Origin: Flavobacteriaceae bacterium | Lineage (GTDB): Bacteria; Bacteroidota; Bacteroidia; Flavobacteriales; Flavobacteriaceae | DNA: 64,000 nt | Direction of reading: 5' to 3' | NCBI GenBank assembly: GCA_947456955.1 | Contig: CANGTQ010000006.1 | Coordinates: 1 to 64,000, forward strand | In this document: positions 8,765 to 17,604 of the stretch, one piece after another | How the letters are laid out: each line of letters begins with the position of its first letter | How positions within the stretch are numbered: the first letter of the stretch is position 1 | Translations under genes and position numbers: made by a program | The notes under the pieces: generated by a model | The model's database searches: none | What the model was told of the DNA's origin: nothing | Seen by the model: only the letters and a program-made list of their open reading frames with translations

Positions 8765-10252
8765 ATGAAGATAAAAATCGGATTTCTACTGCTTTTTTTA
8801 ATACAAATTAAATCATGGTCGCAAGATTATCGTTATACCAACGACTTGTTTTCATCATCTACACCTATCACAAATGTTGTTTATGGAACTGCTCCGGCAT
8901 TAAATGGCCCTTTTTATAGTAATGAGGCCAGTACTACTACACAGAATTTGATTATGGATATTTTTAAACCAACTGGAGATAGTTTTACTCTTAGACCAGC
9001 TATAATTTTTGCCCATTCGGGAGGTTTTTTTTCTGGGAATAGAAATGTGAATGACATGATGGCTTTTTGTGATCTTTTAGCCAAAAAAGGATATGTAACT
9101 GCCACAATAGATTATCGTTTAGGTTTTTCAATTTTTGATAATGCATCTATGCGTGGAACAAGAGCTGTATATCGTGGTTTGCAAGATGGCAGAGCTGCGA
9201 TACGCTACATGAGAGCCAACGCAGCCTTATATGGTGTTGATCCTAACAAAATTTACTTTATTGGTAGCAGTGCGGGTAGTTTTATAGCACTTCATTCTAT
9301 TTATTTAGATACATTGGCAGAAAAGCCTTCATTTGCAGGAACTACAACTTATAACATAACAGCTACGGCTCCAGATTTAGGGCCTTTAGATATTGGGAAT
9401 AATCTTTTATATAATGGAAAGCCAGATGCAATAGTTTCACTTTGGGGTGCTGTTCAGAGTACAAATTTAATAACCTCTGATAACAACACGCCAATTTTAT
9501 TAGTTCATGGTGAAGCTGATACGGTAGTGCCATTTAATACAGGAAGTCCTTTTGGTTTTTCTTCATTCCCACAAACTGATGGAAGCAATCCTATAAATAC
9601 CAAATTAAATGCTTTAGGCTTTACTGATAAAGAAACTTATTTTGTTCCTGGACAGGGTCATGAATTTTACGGAACTAATAATGGAACATGGAGCAATGGA
9701 ACAGGAGGAAACACTTATTGGCCAATTGTTTTTAATAAAATTGTTCAATTTTTATGGAAGCAACATAAACCTTTAGCAGATTATTCTTGGAATTCTAGTA
9801 ACCTTTCGGTTACTTACACTGACATTGGTTTAGGAGGTTTAGCTTGGTGGTGGGACTTTGGTGATGGTAATTTTAGTAATCAACAAAACCCAACACATGT
9901 TTATGCCGCCAACGGTAGTTACCAAGTAAAATTGTACGTAGAAAACAATATAAAAAGTTGGGATCAAATAACCAAAACAGTTACCGTTTCTAACTTATCT
10001 AATGCCCAGCATTCGAAGGAATATTTTTCAATTTCACCTAATCCTACTTCGAATAGCGTTCTTGTACATTGGAAAAATTATGACAATAATATAAAATATC
10101 AATTAAGCGATGTCTCAGGAAAAGTAATCGCAAGTAGCAATTTGACAAATAATACAAATGAAATTTCTTTAGTTGGTTTTTCTAGTGGAATGTATTTTTT
10201 AAAAATAACTACCGATAAAATTAACCAAACTATAAAAATTATAAAAAAATAA
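8765..10252 (+). CDS. Secreted alpha/beta-hydrolase (esterase) with PKD and T9SS sorting domains
   Basis: A signal peptide (1 to about 19, ending SWSQ) leads into a carboxylesterase-like domain with an oxyanion motif HSGG (84-87), nucleophile S169 in GSSAG, D252 in HGEADTVVP and H299 in GQGHEFYG. A PKD domain follows (about 337-410; WWWDFGDGNFSN and HVYAANGSYQV). The C-terminal 75 residues form a type A T9SS signal (FSISPNPTSN, SGMYFLKI, KIIKK). The protein should therefore be exported by Sec, then by the type IX system, and anchored or released at the cell surface. The substrate is unknown; acetyl or feruloyl esters of polysaccharides are possible. The start is an ATG at the signal peptide. 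Confidence 0.9.
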   Translation: MKIKIGFLLLFLIQIKSWSQDYRYTNDLFSSSTPITNVVYGTAPALNGPFYSNEASTTTQNLIMDIFKPTGDSFTLRPAIIFAHSGGFFSGNRNVNDMMAFCDLLAKKGYVTATIDYRLGFSIFDNASMRGTRAVYRGLQDGRAAIRYMRANAALYGVDPNKIYFIGSSAGSFIALHSIYLDTLAEKPSFAGTTTYNITATAPDLGPLDIGNNLLYNGKPDAIVSLWGAVQSTNLITSDNNTPILLVHGEADTVVPFNTGSPFGFSSFPQTDGSNPINTKLNALGFTDKETYFVPGQGHEFYGTNNGTWSNGTGGNTYWPIVFNKIVQFLWKQHKPLADYSWNSSNLSVTYTDIGLGGLAWWWDFGDGNFSNQQNPTHVYAANGSYQVKLYVENNIKSWDQITKTVTVSNLSNAQHSKEYFSISPNPTSNSVLVHWKNYDNNIKYQLSDVSGKVIASSNLTNNTNEISLVGFSSGMYFLKITTDKINQTIKIIKK

Positions 10253-10257
10253 CTTGT

Positions 10258-10473
10258 ATGGGCTTAATAAAAATATTTTCTGGAGAAGAAATTCTAGCTC
10301 TAACCTTAAAAGAAAGATTGGAAGAATCTGATATAAACGTTGTGATTAGGAATAACAACCAAGCCAATGTTCTGCCAAGTATACAAACGGCAAAAGCCGT
10401 TGAGTTATTCATTCAGGAAATCGATTTTGGAAAAGCAAATCCTGTTATTGAGGAATTTAGGCTGAGTATCTAA
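10258..10473 (+). CDS. DUF2007-like small protein
   Basis: The 71-residue protein (IKIFSGEEILALTLKERLEE, then NVVIRNNNQ) follows the DUF2007 pattern, in which a single ferredoxin-like domain is named putative signal-transducing protein. No catalytic residues are evident. It starts with ATG five bases after the esterase stop, and the next gene begins two bases beyond its own stop, so the three are probably one transcript. Confidence 0.75.
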   Translation: MGLIKIFSGEEILALTLKERLEESDINVVIRNNNQANVLPSIQTAKAVELFIQEIDFGKANPVIEEFRLSI

Positions 10474-10474
10474 G

Positions 10475-10777
10475 GTGAAAAAAGTCATCAGAATATTGCC
10501 TTTTTTTCTTTTTATAGTAATACTTGATCGTTTTTTCTTTTTGCCCGGCAGAATGGATGCGACTTGGGGATACGAAAAAGGAATTAATATGGGAGATCCA
10601 ATTACATTTGACAATATTGAAATCATCAATAATTTTGAAATTCAAATTCAGAAAGCCGGAGAATTAAATGAGTGTTATCTTTTGGGATGTTACTTTGGTA
10701 ACTTGTATTTGCTTGATTCGCAAATGTTAAAATACACAAAGTATTCGGAATTAGAAGAAAACATTTTTCTGAATTAA
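10475..10777 (+). CDS. Hypothetical protein with N-terminal membrane segment
   Basis: This 100-residue protein starts with GTG immediately after the DUF2007 stop. Residues 5-23 (IRILPFFLFIVILDRFFFL) form one hydrophobic helix, and the remainder is soluble and unremarkable, with two Cys in NECYLLGCYF. I do not recognise a family. The tight spacing and the sensible basic-hydrophobic N-terminus support a real gene. Its stop overlaps the stop of the convergent MFS gene by three bases. Confidence 0.6.
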   Translation: MKKVIRILPFFLFIVILDRFFFLPGRMDATWGYEKGINMGDPITFDNIEIINNFEIQIQKAGELNECYLLGCYFGNLYLLDSQMLKYTKYSELEENIFLN

Positions 10778-12000
10778 CTTTTAAAAATCTTCAAACGACT
10801 AACCAGGACAGTAATAAATATTCCAAAAATGCCAATAATTGCAAATGAATATTTCAAACTTGTCAGTTCTGCAATAAATCCTATCAATGGCGGACCAATT
10901 AAAAAACCTATAAAACTAATACTCGAAACGATAGTCAGTGCAATACCTGTAGGTACTTTTTGATTGTTTCCTGCAACATTAAAAATAATCGGAACCACAT
11001 TGGAAACGCCAAAACCAACTACCATAAAAGCAATGGTACACGGAATTAAGTAGGGAAATAAAATGGCACTGTATAATCCTGCAGAAATAATAATACCACT
11101 TGCCATAAGCACTTTTTTGACACCATATTTATCTACTAAAAAATCACTCAAAAATCTTCCCGAAGCCATGCTAACCATAAATGTAGTATAACCCAAAACA
11201 GCCAGTGCGCCAGGAGCTTTAATTATCTCTTTAAAATAAACACCACTCCAATCAAACATAATCCCTTCACTTGCCATGCCACAAAAACAAATAATACCCA
11301 GCCAAAGCAATGTTTTATCAGGGTTTTTGAAAAAAGAATATTTGGATTTAATTTCTTCTTGATTCGATTTTGCATTGATAATATACTTATAATTAGTACT
11401 AATCAGAAGAATCACAAAAATTAAAGCTATAGAAAAATGCTCTAATGGACTTAATTCAAAAGCAAGCATCATAATTCCTACTAGAGCACCAAAAAATCCG
11501 GCTAAACTCCAAGAACCATGAAACGAACCCATAATAGGTTTGTCGTACAATTGTTGGGTGTAAACACCTTGTGTATTTACTGCTATGGTACAAAAATTAC
11601 TAACGAAACCAAATAAGAATAATCCACTACCTAATTGCCATTCTGATTTTGCAGCTCCTAGAAACGGAAGGCATATAGCATAGCTTAATAGTCCCAAGAT
11701 TGAAATTTTACGACTACCATATTTGGTAACTATTTTACCAGAAATAGGCATCGCTATTAACTGTCCAATAGGCAATGCAAAAAGTAACGTTCCCAATTCG
11801 GCTTCATTCAATTGCAACATAGATTTAATGTCCGGAATCCGACTTGCCCATGTTGCAAAACAAAATCCCATTCCAAAAAAGAACAATGAAGTAGCCAATC
11901 GAACTCTGTTCAAATAAGATTTTTTTGCTTTTCTAAAACCTTTTTTAATCTTGGCTTTTGGCAAAATTTTAGATAAAAAAGTATAGTCTATTAAAGGCAT
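10774..12000 (-). CDS. MFS transporter (YbjJ-like)
   Basis: The start is the ATG at 12000 (MPLIDYTF); a TTG at 12039 lies in the same frame. After a basic 30-residue N-terminus, the first helix region reads FFFGMGFCFATWASRIPDIK and the loop GKIVTKYGSRK is the MFS motif A-like turn. The WASRIPDIK segment resembles the YbjJ/fucose-permease-like branch. About twelve hydrophobic helices are present in roughly 408 residues. The substrate is unknown. It converges on the small genes at 10258-10777 and diverges from the ABC-F gene. Confidence 0.85.
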   Translation of the reverse strand: MPLIDYTFLSKILPKAKIKKGFRKAKKSYLNRVRLATSLFFFGMGFCFATWASRIPDIKSMLQLNEAELGTLLFALPIGQLIAMPISGKIVTKYGSRKISILGLLSYAICLPFLGAAKSEWQLGSGLFLFGFVSNFCTIAVNTQGVYTQQLYDKPIMGSFHGSWSLAGFFGALVGIMMLAFELSPLEHFSIALIFVILLISTNYKYIINAKSNQEEIKSKYSFFKNPDKTLLWLGIICFCGMASEGIMFDWSGVYFKEIIKAPGALAVLGYTTFMVSMASGRFLSDFLVDKYGVKKVLMASGIIISAGLYSAILFPYLIPCTIAFMVVGFGVSNVVPIIFNVAGNNQKVPTGIALTIVSSISFIGFLIGPPLIGFIAELTSLKYSFAIIGIFGIFITVLVSRLKIFKS

Positions 12001-12165
12001 AAGTTTATGGCTTCTGAATTGGTGCTTAAAATTAACCAAATCTTTTTTAAACTAAAGTTTTTAATTGATGTTCCTCTGCAATAGAGTAATTACAACGTTA
12101 TTGTTATTAAATTAGTTCATTTTCAAATATTCAAATCATCTCATTTTCAAATTAGGTTTTTAAAC

Positions 12166-12173
12166 TATCTTTG
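12166..12173 (+). promoter_or_regulatory. Putative -7 box upstream of ABC-F gene
   Basis: TATCTTTG fits TAnnTTTG and lies 18 bases before the ATG. No convincing -33 TTG is present. The sequence upstream carries TTTCAAAT repeats. Confidence 0.45.
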
Positions 12174-12191
12174 CCGCTTCAAAAATGATAT

Positions 12192-13826
12192 ATGATTACT
12201 GTAAACGACATAGCTGTTGAGTTTGGCGGCACAACCCTTTTTAGCGAGGTAACTTTCGCAATCAATGAAACTGATAAAATTGCCCTTATGGGTAAAAATG
12301 GCGCCGGAAAATCGACACTTTTAAAGATTGTTGCCGGTGAGAATAAGCCTTCTCGTGGCGCAATTTCAGCACCAAAAGAAGCGGTAATAGCCTATTTGCC
12401 ACAGCATTTACTGGCTGCAGACAATTGTACCGTAATGGAAGAAGCGTCAAAAGCTTTTGCTGAAGTTTTTAAAATGCGTGATGAAATTGATGAAATAAAT
12501 GAGCAGTTGACTATTCGAACTGATTATGAAAGCGATGAGTACATGAAGCTGATTGAAAGAGTTTCTGATTTAAGTGAAAAATTCTATGCTATTGAAGAGG
12601 TAAATTACGAGGCTGAGGTTGAAAAAGTTTTAAAAGGATTAGGATTTGAAAGAGATCATTTTAATCGCCCGACTTCTGAATTTTCCGGTGGTTGGAGAAT
12701 GCGAATAGAGTTGGCTAAAATTCTGTTGAAGCAACCCGATTTGATTTTGCTTGATGAGCCTACTAATCACTTGGATATGGATAGTATTCAGTGGTTGGAA
12801 GATTTTTTAATCAATCAGGCGAAAGCCGTAATGGTAATTTCGCACGACAGAGCGTTTGTTGATAATATTACCAATCGCACTATTGAAGTAACAATGGGTA
12901 GAATCTATGATTATAAAGCCAAATATTCACATTATCTTGAATTGAGAAAAGATAGAAGAGTTCATCAGCAAAAAGCGTACGACGAACAACAGAAAATGAT
13001 TGCCGATAATCAAGCTTTTATTGATCGTTTTCGTGGAACTTTTTCTAAGACTGACGCTGTACAATCACGCGTTAGAATGTTAGAAAAAATTGTCCCCATT
13101 GAAGTGGACGAAATCGATAATTCAGCATTAAAATTGAAATTCCCTCCTTCCGTTCGTTCTGGGCAATATCCTGTAATAGTTCGTGATTTAGAAAAATCGT
13201 ATGGAAACCATTTGATTTTTAAAGACGCCAATATGGTAATTGAGCGTGGTCAAAAAGTAGCTTTCGTTGGTAAAAACGGAGAAGGTAAATCGACGATGAT
13301 TAAAGCCATCATGAAAGAAATCGAAATCAATAGCGGAAATGTTGAAGTTGGACATAATTCGCAGATTGGTTATTTTGCTCAAAATCAGGCTTCGCTGCTA
13401 GACGAAAATGCAACCATTTTTGAAACGATAGACAACATTGCAGTTGGTGATGTGAGAACTCAAATCAAGAATATTTTAGGTGCTTTTATGTTTCATGGTG
13501 ATGATATTCAGAAGAAAGTAAAAGTGCTTTCGGGTGGCGAAAAAACGCGTTTGGCCATGATAAAATTATTGTTGGAACCAGTTAACTTATTAATTCTGGA
13601 TGAGCCATCTAACCATTTGGATATGAAAACAAAAGACATTATAAAAGAAGCTTTAAAAGACTTTGACGGCACGCTGATTTTGGTTTCTCACGACAGGGAT
13701 TTCCTTGACGGATTAGCTACTAAAGTTTTCGAATTTGGGAATAAAAGAGTGAAAGAACATTTCGAGGATATCAAAGGATTCCTTGCGCACAAGAAAATGG
13801 AAAGTTTACGAGAAATTGAGAAATAA
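12192..13826 (+). CDS. ABC-F family ATPase (ribosome-associated, YbiT-like)
   Basis: Two ABC ATPase domains are fused with no membrane part. The first has Walker A GKNGAGKS (34-41), signature FSGGW (164-168) and Walker B ILLDEP (D188/E189). The second has Walker A GKNGEGKS (360-367), signature LSGGEK (446-451) and LLILDEPSNHLD. A basic, helical linker of about 80 residues between the domains (near 240-320, with SKTDAVQSRVRMLEKI) is the hallmark of ABC-F proteins that act in the ribosomal E site on translation. It is monocistronic and converges on the DUF6929-like gene only four bases away. Antibiotic protection cannot be inferred; the 544-residue size fits housekeeping YbiT-type members. Confidence 0.93.
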   Translation: MITVNDIAVEFGGTTLFSEVTFAINETDKIALMGKNGAGKSTLLKIVAGENKPSRGAISAPKEAVIAYLPQHLLAADNCTVMEEASKAFAEVFKMRDEIDEINEQLTIRTDYESDEYMKLIERVSDLSEKFYAIEEVNYEAEVEKVLKGLGFERDHFNRPTSEFSGGWRMRIELAKILLKQPDLILLDEPTNHLDMDSIQWLEDFLINQAKAVMVISHDRAFVDNITNRTIEVTMGRIYDYKAKYSHYLELRKDRRVHQQKAYDEQQKMIADNQAFIDRFRGTFSKTDAVQSRVRMLEKIVPIEVDEIDNSALKLKFPPSVRSGQYPVIVRDLEKSYGNHLIFKDANMVIERGQKVAFVGKNGEGKSTMIKAIMKEIEINSGNVEVGHNSQIGYFAQNQASLLDENATIFETIDNIAVGDVRTQIKNILGAFMFHGDDIQKKVKVLSGGEKTRLAMIKLLLEPVNLLILDEPSNHLDMKTKDIIKEALKDFDGTLILVSHDRDFLDGLATKVFEFGNKRVKEHFEDIKGFLAHKKMESLREIEK

Positions 13827-13829
13827 AAC

Positions 13830-14654
13830 TTATTTATCTGTAACTAATTTATAAATAGTAGTTTCTAAAACTTCACTATCATTATCTTCACAAAGCAGCA
13901 ATTCTATATGAGTTGCTGTTTTTTTGTATAGTGTCAATCCTTCAAATTTATGCTTGTTACTAATTTGAATTGAACTTTTGAGTTTCATTGTTTTCAAATC
14001 TATCGTTCCAATGATGCTCCCTAATACTTCGCCATCCTCATAAGTTGAGGTTGTATCTTCTGCAGAAGCTAGAAAGTAAATTTTATCTTCTATTAAAATA
14101 GCATCCGTAAAAGTGGTTGATACATTATTTATTTTGGGCAAATCAAAAGGTACAAATTTAAATAACCGATTTTCTATATCTTCATTAGAATAGATGATTC
14201 CATTTTTACTATTTATACCATTTCCTCTTTGAAATAAGTACATGATATTATTTTGCTGAATTAAACCTTCAATATTTAATTCTTCATCTTTTATTTCAAG
14301 TTGTGTTTTTATATCCTGAAAAATAATGCTGAAATCTTTTTGGCTAAGTTTTTTTGATGTTAGTTTATATCTTACAACTTTATTTCGATTTTCGGTAGAA
14401 CCTGAGCCTAAAATATATAATTTGTTTTCCAAAAATGAAATCGACTCAAAATCGGGTTTGTCTTTTTTAGGAATGTTCTCCTGAGGATAATCAACAAGTG
14501 GGATTTTGTTCAGTTTTTCGTTAGGAATATTGTACTCGTAGAGATAAGTACTATTATCCGAAATAACATAAAGCAAATCATTATGATAGAGAATCCCTGA
14601 TGCTGAACCTATGCCAATGATTTTAAAAAGTACGCTGAGTTGAAATTTTTCCAT
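13830..14654 (-). CDS. DUF6929-like protein, predicted beta-propeller
   Basis: The 274-residue protein has no signal peptide and is built of repeated strand-rich segments (SASGILYHNDLLYVISD, ISFLENKLYILGSG, NIEGLIQQNNIMYLFQRG, DAILIEDKIYFLAS, KFEGLTLYKK). The pattern fits a six-bladed propeller of the DUF6929 type found in Flavobacteriia. The conserved EGL/ESI residues that start blades could form a ligand or metal site; that is inference. Function is unknown. It begins with ATG and its stop lies three bases from the convergent ABC-F stop. Confidence 0.65.
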   Translation of the reverse strand: MEKFQLSVLFKIIGIGSASGILYHNDLLYVISDNSTYLYEYNIPNEKLNKIPLVDYPQENIPKKDKPDFESISFLENKLYILGSGSTENRNKVVRYKLTSKKLSQKDFSIIFQDIKTQLEIKDEELNIEGLIQQNNIMYLFQRGNGINSKNGIIYSNEDIENRLFKFVPFDLPKINNVSTTFTDAILIEDKIYFLASAEDTTSTYEDGEVLGSIIGTIDLKTMKLKSSIQISNKHKFEGLTLYKKTATHIELLLCEDNDSEVLETTIYKLVTDK

Positions 14655-14678
14655 AAGTATACAAATATAAATACTTGA

Positions 14679-14792
14679 ATTATAAATCCAGATGAATTTA
14701 AAGTAGTTAATAAAATAGAATTGTCAAATATTCCAACTGAGTTAAACATTGGTGCCAATGATTATAAAAATGAAGAATTAAATCAAATTTAA
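14679..14792 (+). pseudogene. Possible decayed 3' end of a gene
   Basis: In the 253-base spacer, one frame stays open from a TGA at 14676 to a TAA at 14790 and reads like protein (PDEFKVVNKIELSN, then IPTELNIGANDYKNEELN). It has no ATG near its beginning. A hairpin with 12 paired positions follows. It may be the remnant C-terminus of a lost gene; chance cannot be ruled out. Confidence 0.22.
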
Positions 14793-14796
14793 ACAA

Positions 14797-14825
14797 AATG
14801 AGTCCGATACAATATCGAACTCATT
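14797..14825. terminator. Hairpin downstream of T9SS cargo gene
   Basis: AATGAGT-c-CGATA pairs with TATCG-a-ACTCATT around a 3-base loop, with one internal mismatch. It lies in the 3' flank of the minus-strand gene at 14908. The T-tract is weak in both directions. Confidence 0.55.
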
Positions 14826-14907
14826 ATTATCAAAAATTAATTAAAAATTTGTCTAAACTTTTGGGTGCAGTCTATTTTCAGCACCTTTTTTATGTAGTAT
14901 TCAAAAA

Positions 14908-15945
14908 CTATTTTACCACAATTTTTTGAGTAAATCTTTGATTGCTGCCACTTGTTATTTCAACGATATAAACACCTGAGTTTTGAACAGGATTTATAGC
15001 AATATCATTTATGTTTTCCACTAATGAAATTGTTTTAGTATAGATTTTTCTGCCTTGAATATCATAAATACTTAAAATAGCATTTTCTATAGTTATTACT
15101 GATTTAATATTTAAAACACCATTATTAACTTCATTACTAGAAATTGCAAAAGTGTTTCTGTTAAATTCATTATTCGATAAGTTAAAAGTTAAAGTTTCCC
15201 AAGTTGTTGCAACACTAACAAGACTTACTTTCCCAGTTGGCATTCCAGCTGGACCTGCATTTTGTCTGAAACTCATTCTATCAATGTTTCCCGATTGGTC
15301 ATTTCCTGCAAAATTTGTGGCAGATGCCGTATTTCCTGATTCTCCTGCAGCATAATTGGCATTAGCATATAATGTTATAGTATCATCATTTACACCAGCT
15401 GCTTGAGTGTATTTGAATATTAATAAATAATCAGTACCATAGTTATAGGAATTGGCAGTATAAACTGTTGGATTTCCTGTATCGCCTTTTCTAATTCCGA
15501 TACTATAGGTGGAACCACTTGTAGGCTGAACTAACATTCGGAAAGTAGTAGTAAAATTACCACCACTTAACACTCTAAAAAAGTCAGTAGATGTTCCTGC
15601 TGTAAAACCAGAAATATTTATTACCATTCCAATATATAAATTTCCGTTTGATGTAAATGGAGTAAATCCTCTTCCACAACCATCAGTATCAGGAGTTAAA
15701 CTAAACGCTTTTGTTGAGGAACCATAACCAGATGCTGCTATGTTCTGATCGACAACTCTTGCATTTTGACATATTGCTCCCGCGCATGGACCTAAACCAC
15801 CAGGGGAAGAAGAGTTATTCGTCCAAGTTCCTTGACCGCTTAATTGGGCATTTGAATTGTAAGAAGCAAAAGAATCTTGAAAAATGTTTTGAGCATGGGT
15901 GAAGGTTACTATTAACGTAAAAATTGAAAGTAATAACTTTTTCAT
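14908..15945 (-). CDS. Secreted protein with T9SS type A sorting domain
   Basis: The 345-residue precursor has a signal peptide (MKKLLLSIFTLIVTFTHAQ) and ends in a type A T9SS domain (about 265-345; NNGVLNIKSVITIENAILSI, then GRKIYTKTISL, GVYIVEITS, QRFTQKIVVK). The middle is Gly/Ser/Thr/Asn-rich and strand-forming (LSGQGTWTNNSSSPGG, YIGMVINISGF, FFRVLSGG), resembling a concanavalin-like or jelly-roll domain. I see no catalytic signature. It is predicted to be exported by Sec and the type IX system to the cell surface or medium. It is a single gene with an ATG start. Confidence 0.85.
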   Translation of the reverse strand: MKKLLLSIFTLIVTFTHAQNIFQDSFASYNSNAQLSGQGTWTNNSSSPGGLGPCAGAICQNARVVDQNIAASGYGSSTKAFSLTPDTDGCGRGFTPFTSNGNLYIGMVINISGFTAGTSTDFFRVLSGGNFTTTFRMLVQPTSGSTYSIGIRKGDTGNPTVYTANSYNYGTDYLLIFKYTQAAGVNDDTITLYANANYAAGESGNTASATNFAGNDQSGNIDRMSFRQNAGPAGMPTGKVSLVSVATTWETLTFNLSNNEFNRNTFAISSNEVNNGVLNIKSVITIENAILSIYDIQGRKIYTKTISLVENINDIAINPVQNSGVYIVEITSGSNQRFTQKIVVK

Positions 15946-16063
15946 TTTTTTAATTTTTATAATTGATGATTTTTTGCAAAGTTATTTATTTTTATAATTT
16001 TAAGAATTGTTTAGCGATAATTTTATAAGAATATTGAGCTACTTTTACAATCAATTTTATAAA

Positions 16064-17437
16064 ATGAATTTAACTAAATATACAAAAGAGTTTTCGTATA
16101 ATTTACAATTAGCCTATCCTGTAATTATAGGAATGCTTGGTCATACATTAATTGGTATTGTTGATAATATAATGGTTGGAAAATTAGGCAGCACTGAATT
16201 AGCAGCTGTTTCTTTGGGCAACAGTATGATTTTTGTAGCGATGTCGCTCGGTATCGGATTTTCAACGGCTATTACCCCAATTGTTGCCGAATCAGATGCT
16301 GAAAACGACATTTCTAAAATTCGTTCTGCTTTTTATCATGGTTTATTTTTATGTACTATTTTAGGAATTTTACTTTTTGGATTAGTGCTTTTAGCTAAGC
16401 CAATAATGGAATTATTACACCAACCTAAAGAAGTAATAACATTAGCAAAACCTTATATAGATTGGGTTGCTTTTTCATTGGTTCCATTAATTATTTACCA
16501 AGGATATAAGCAATTTGCAGACGGGCTTTCTTTGACAAAGGTTTCTATGTATGCAATTGTCATGGCAAATATTCTTCACGTTGTAATCAATTATCTATTA
16601 ATTTATGGTATTTGGATTTTTCCAAAAATGGGAATTCTTGGTGCAGCTTTAGGAACAGTAATTTCCCGTATTGCTATGGTCATTTTTATGCACATCATTT
16701 TATCACGAAAAGAACAATTAAAACAATATTTCCAGAATTTCAGTTTTGATGAAATCAAAAAGGAGATGATAAATAAAATAGTCAATCTTGGTTTTCCATC
16801 AGCTATGCAAATGCTTTTCGAAGTGTTACTTTTTACTGCCGCTATTTGGCTTTGCGGCAATATTGGAAAGACCAGTCAGGCAGCGAATCAAATTGCGTTG
16901 AGTTTGGCATCGATGACCTTTATGGTTGCCATGGGTTTGAGTGTGGTTTCGATGATAAGGATTAGTAACCATAAAGGGTTAAATGATTATAGGCAATTAG
17001 TTATCGTTGCTCGTTCCATTTTTTTACTCGCAATACTTATCGAAATTTTGTTTGCTGTAATGTTTATGGCACTGCACCAAGTTTTGCCGTATATGTTTTT
17101 AAATATGGAAATCCAATCCCAATTATTAGACAATCAGGAAGTAATTGCTATTGCTGCCAAATTGCTTTTAGTTGCGGCAGTTTTTCAAATTTCTGACGGA
17201 ATTCAAGTGGTTGTTTTGGGAGCGCTTAGAGGTCTTCAGGATGTGAAAATTCCAATGTATATTACTTTCGTAGCTTATTGGATTGTTGGGTTTCCTGTTT
17301 CGTTTTATCTCGGAAATTATACTTCATTAAAAGCCGTTGGTGTTTGGATTGGATTATTTGCTGGTTTAACAGTTGCTGCTGTTTCTCTGTTCATGCGATT
17401 TCATTATCTGACGAAAAAACTGATAATTGATAATTGA
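16064..17437 (+). CDS. MATE family efflux transporter (NorM-like)
   Basis: The ATG at 16064 gives MNLTKYTKEFSYNLQLAYPV, the usual N-terminus; a TTG 57 bases upstream is not needed. About twelve membrane helices are visible, arranged as two six-helix halves. AYPVIIGMLGHTLIGIVDNIMVG opens the first half, and NLGFPSAMQMLFEVLLF the second. Such proteins exchange cations for organic drugs; the substrate is not predictable. The last three residues and the TGA stop lie inside a GATAATT heptad array (17422-17445), so the C-terminus appears to have been shaped by the repeat. Confidence 0.92.
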   Translation: MNLTKYTKEFSYNLQLAYPVIIGMLGHTLIGIVDNIMVGKLGSTELAAVSLGNSMIFVAMSLGIGFSTAITPIVAESDAENDISKIRSAFYHGLFLCTILGILLFGLVLLAKPIMELLHQPKEVITLAKPYIDWVAFSLVPLIIYQGYKQFADGLSLTKVSMYAIVMANILHVVINYLLIYGIWIFPKMGILGAALGTVISRIAMVIFMHIILSRKEQLKQYFQNFSFDEIKKEMINKIVNLGFPSAMQMLFEVLLFTAAIWLCGNIGKTSQAANQIALSLASMTFMVAMGLSVVSMIRISNHKGLNDYRQLVIVARSIFLLAILIEILFAVMFMALHQVLPYMFLNMEIQSQLLDNQEVIAIAAKLLLVAAVFQISDGIQVVVLGALRGLQDVKIPMYITFVAYWIVGFPVSFYLGNYTSLKAVGVWIGLFAGLTVAAVSLFMRFHYLTKKLIIDN

Positions 17438-17445
17438 TAATTGAT
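17422..17445. repeat. GATAATT heptad array at gene end
   Basis: Three perfect tandem copies of GATAATT plus GAT cover the last codons and stop of the MATE gene. The same word in the same strand sense occurs inside the methyltransferase gene at 30617-30651. Confidence 0.7.
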
Positions 17446-17466
17446 TTTTTTATTAAACAAAAAATT

Positions 17467-17549
17467 ATAACTCGAAACTCGCAACTCGAAACTCATAACT
17501 CGAAACTCATAACTCGAAACTCATAACTCGAAACTCATAACTCGAAATT
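17467..17549. repeat. 14-base tandem repeat (two heptads per unit)
   Basis: Nearly six copies of ATAACTCGAAACTC run from 17467; the second copy begins GC instead of AT, and the last is partial. Each unit is two 7-base words, ATAACTC and GAAACTC. The related words AACTCGC and AACTCGG occur inside the glycosyltransferase gene at 33562-33596. No CRISPR-like spacers are present. Confidence 0.9.
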
Positions 17550-17604
17550 GTAACTTACATTTAATAGTTGCGTATAACCACCGTATAATTTAAAAACTCA
17601 GAAA

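Noticed and set aside
12192..13826. An antibiotic-protection ABC-F protein
   Set aside because: The length and linker fit housekeeping ABC-F members; no resistance-specific feature is visible.
16007..16063. A TTG start 19 codons upstream for the MATE gene
   Set aside because: The ATG at 16064 gives the expected MATE N-terminus and the upstream codons are not conserved-looking.
17467..17549. A CRISPR-like array
   Set aside because: The 14-base units are back to back with no spacers; this is a tandem heptad array.
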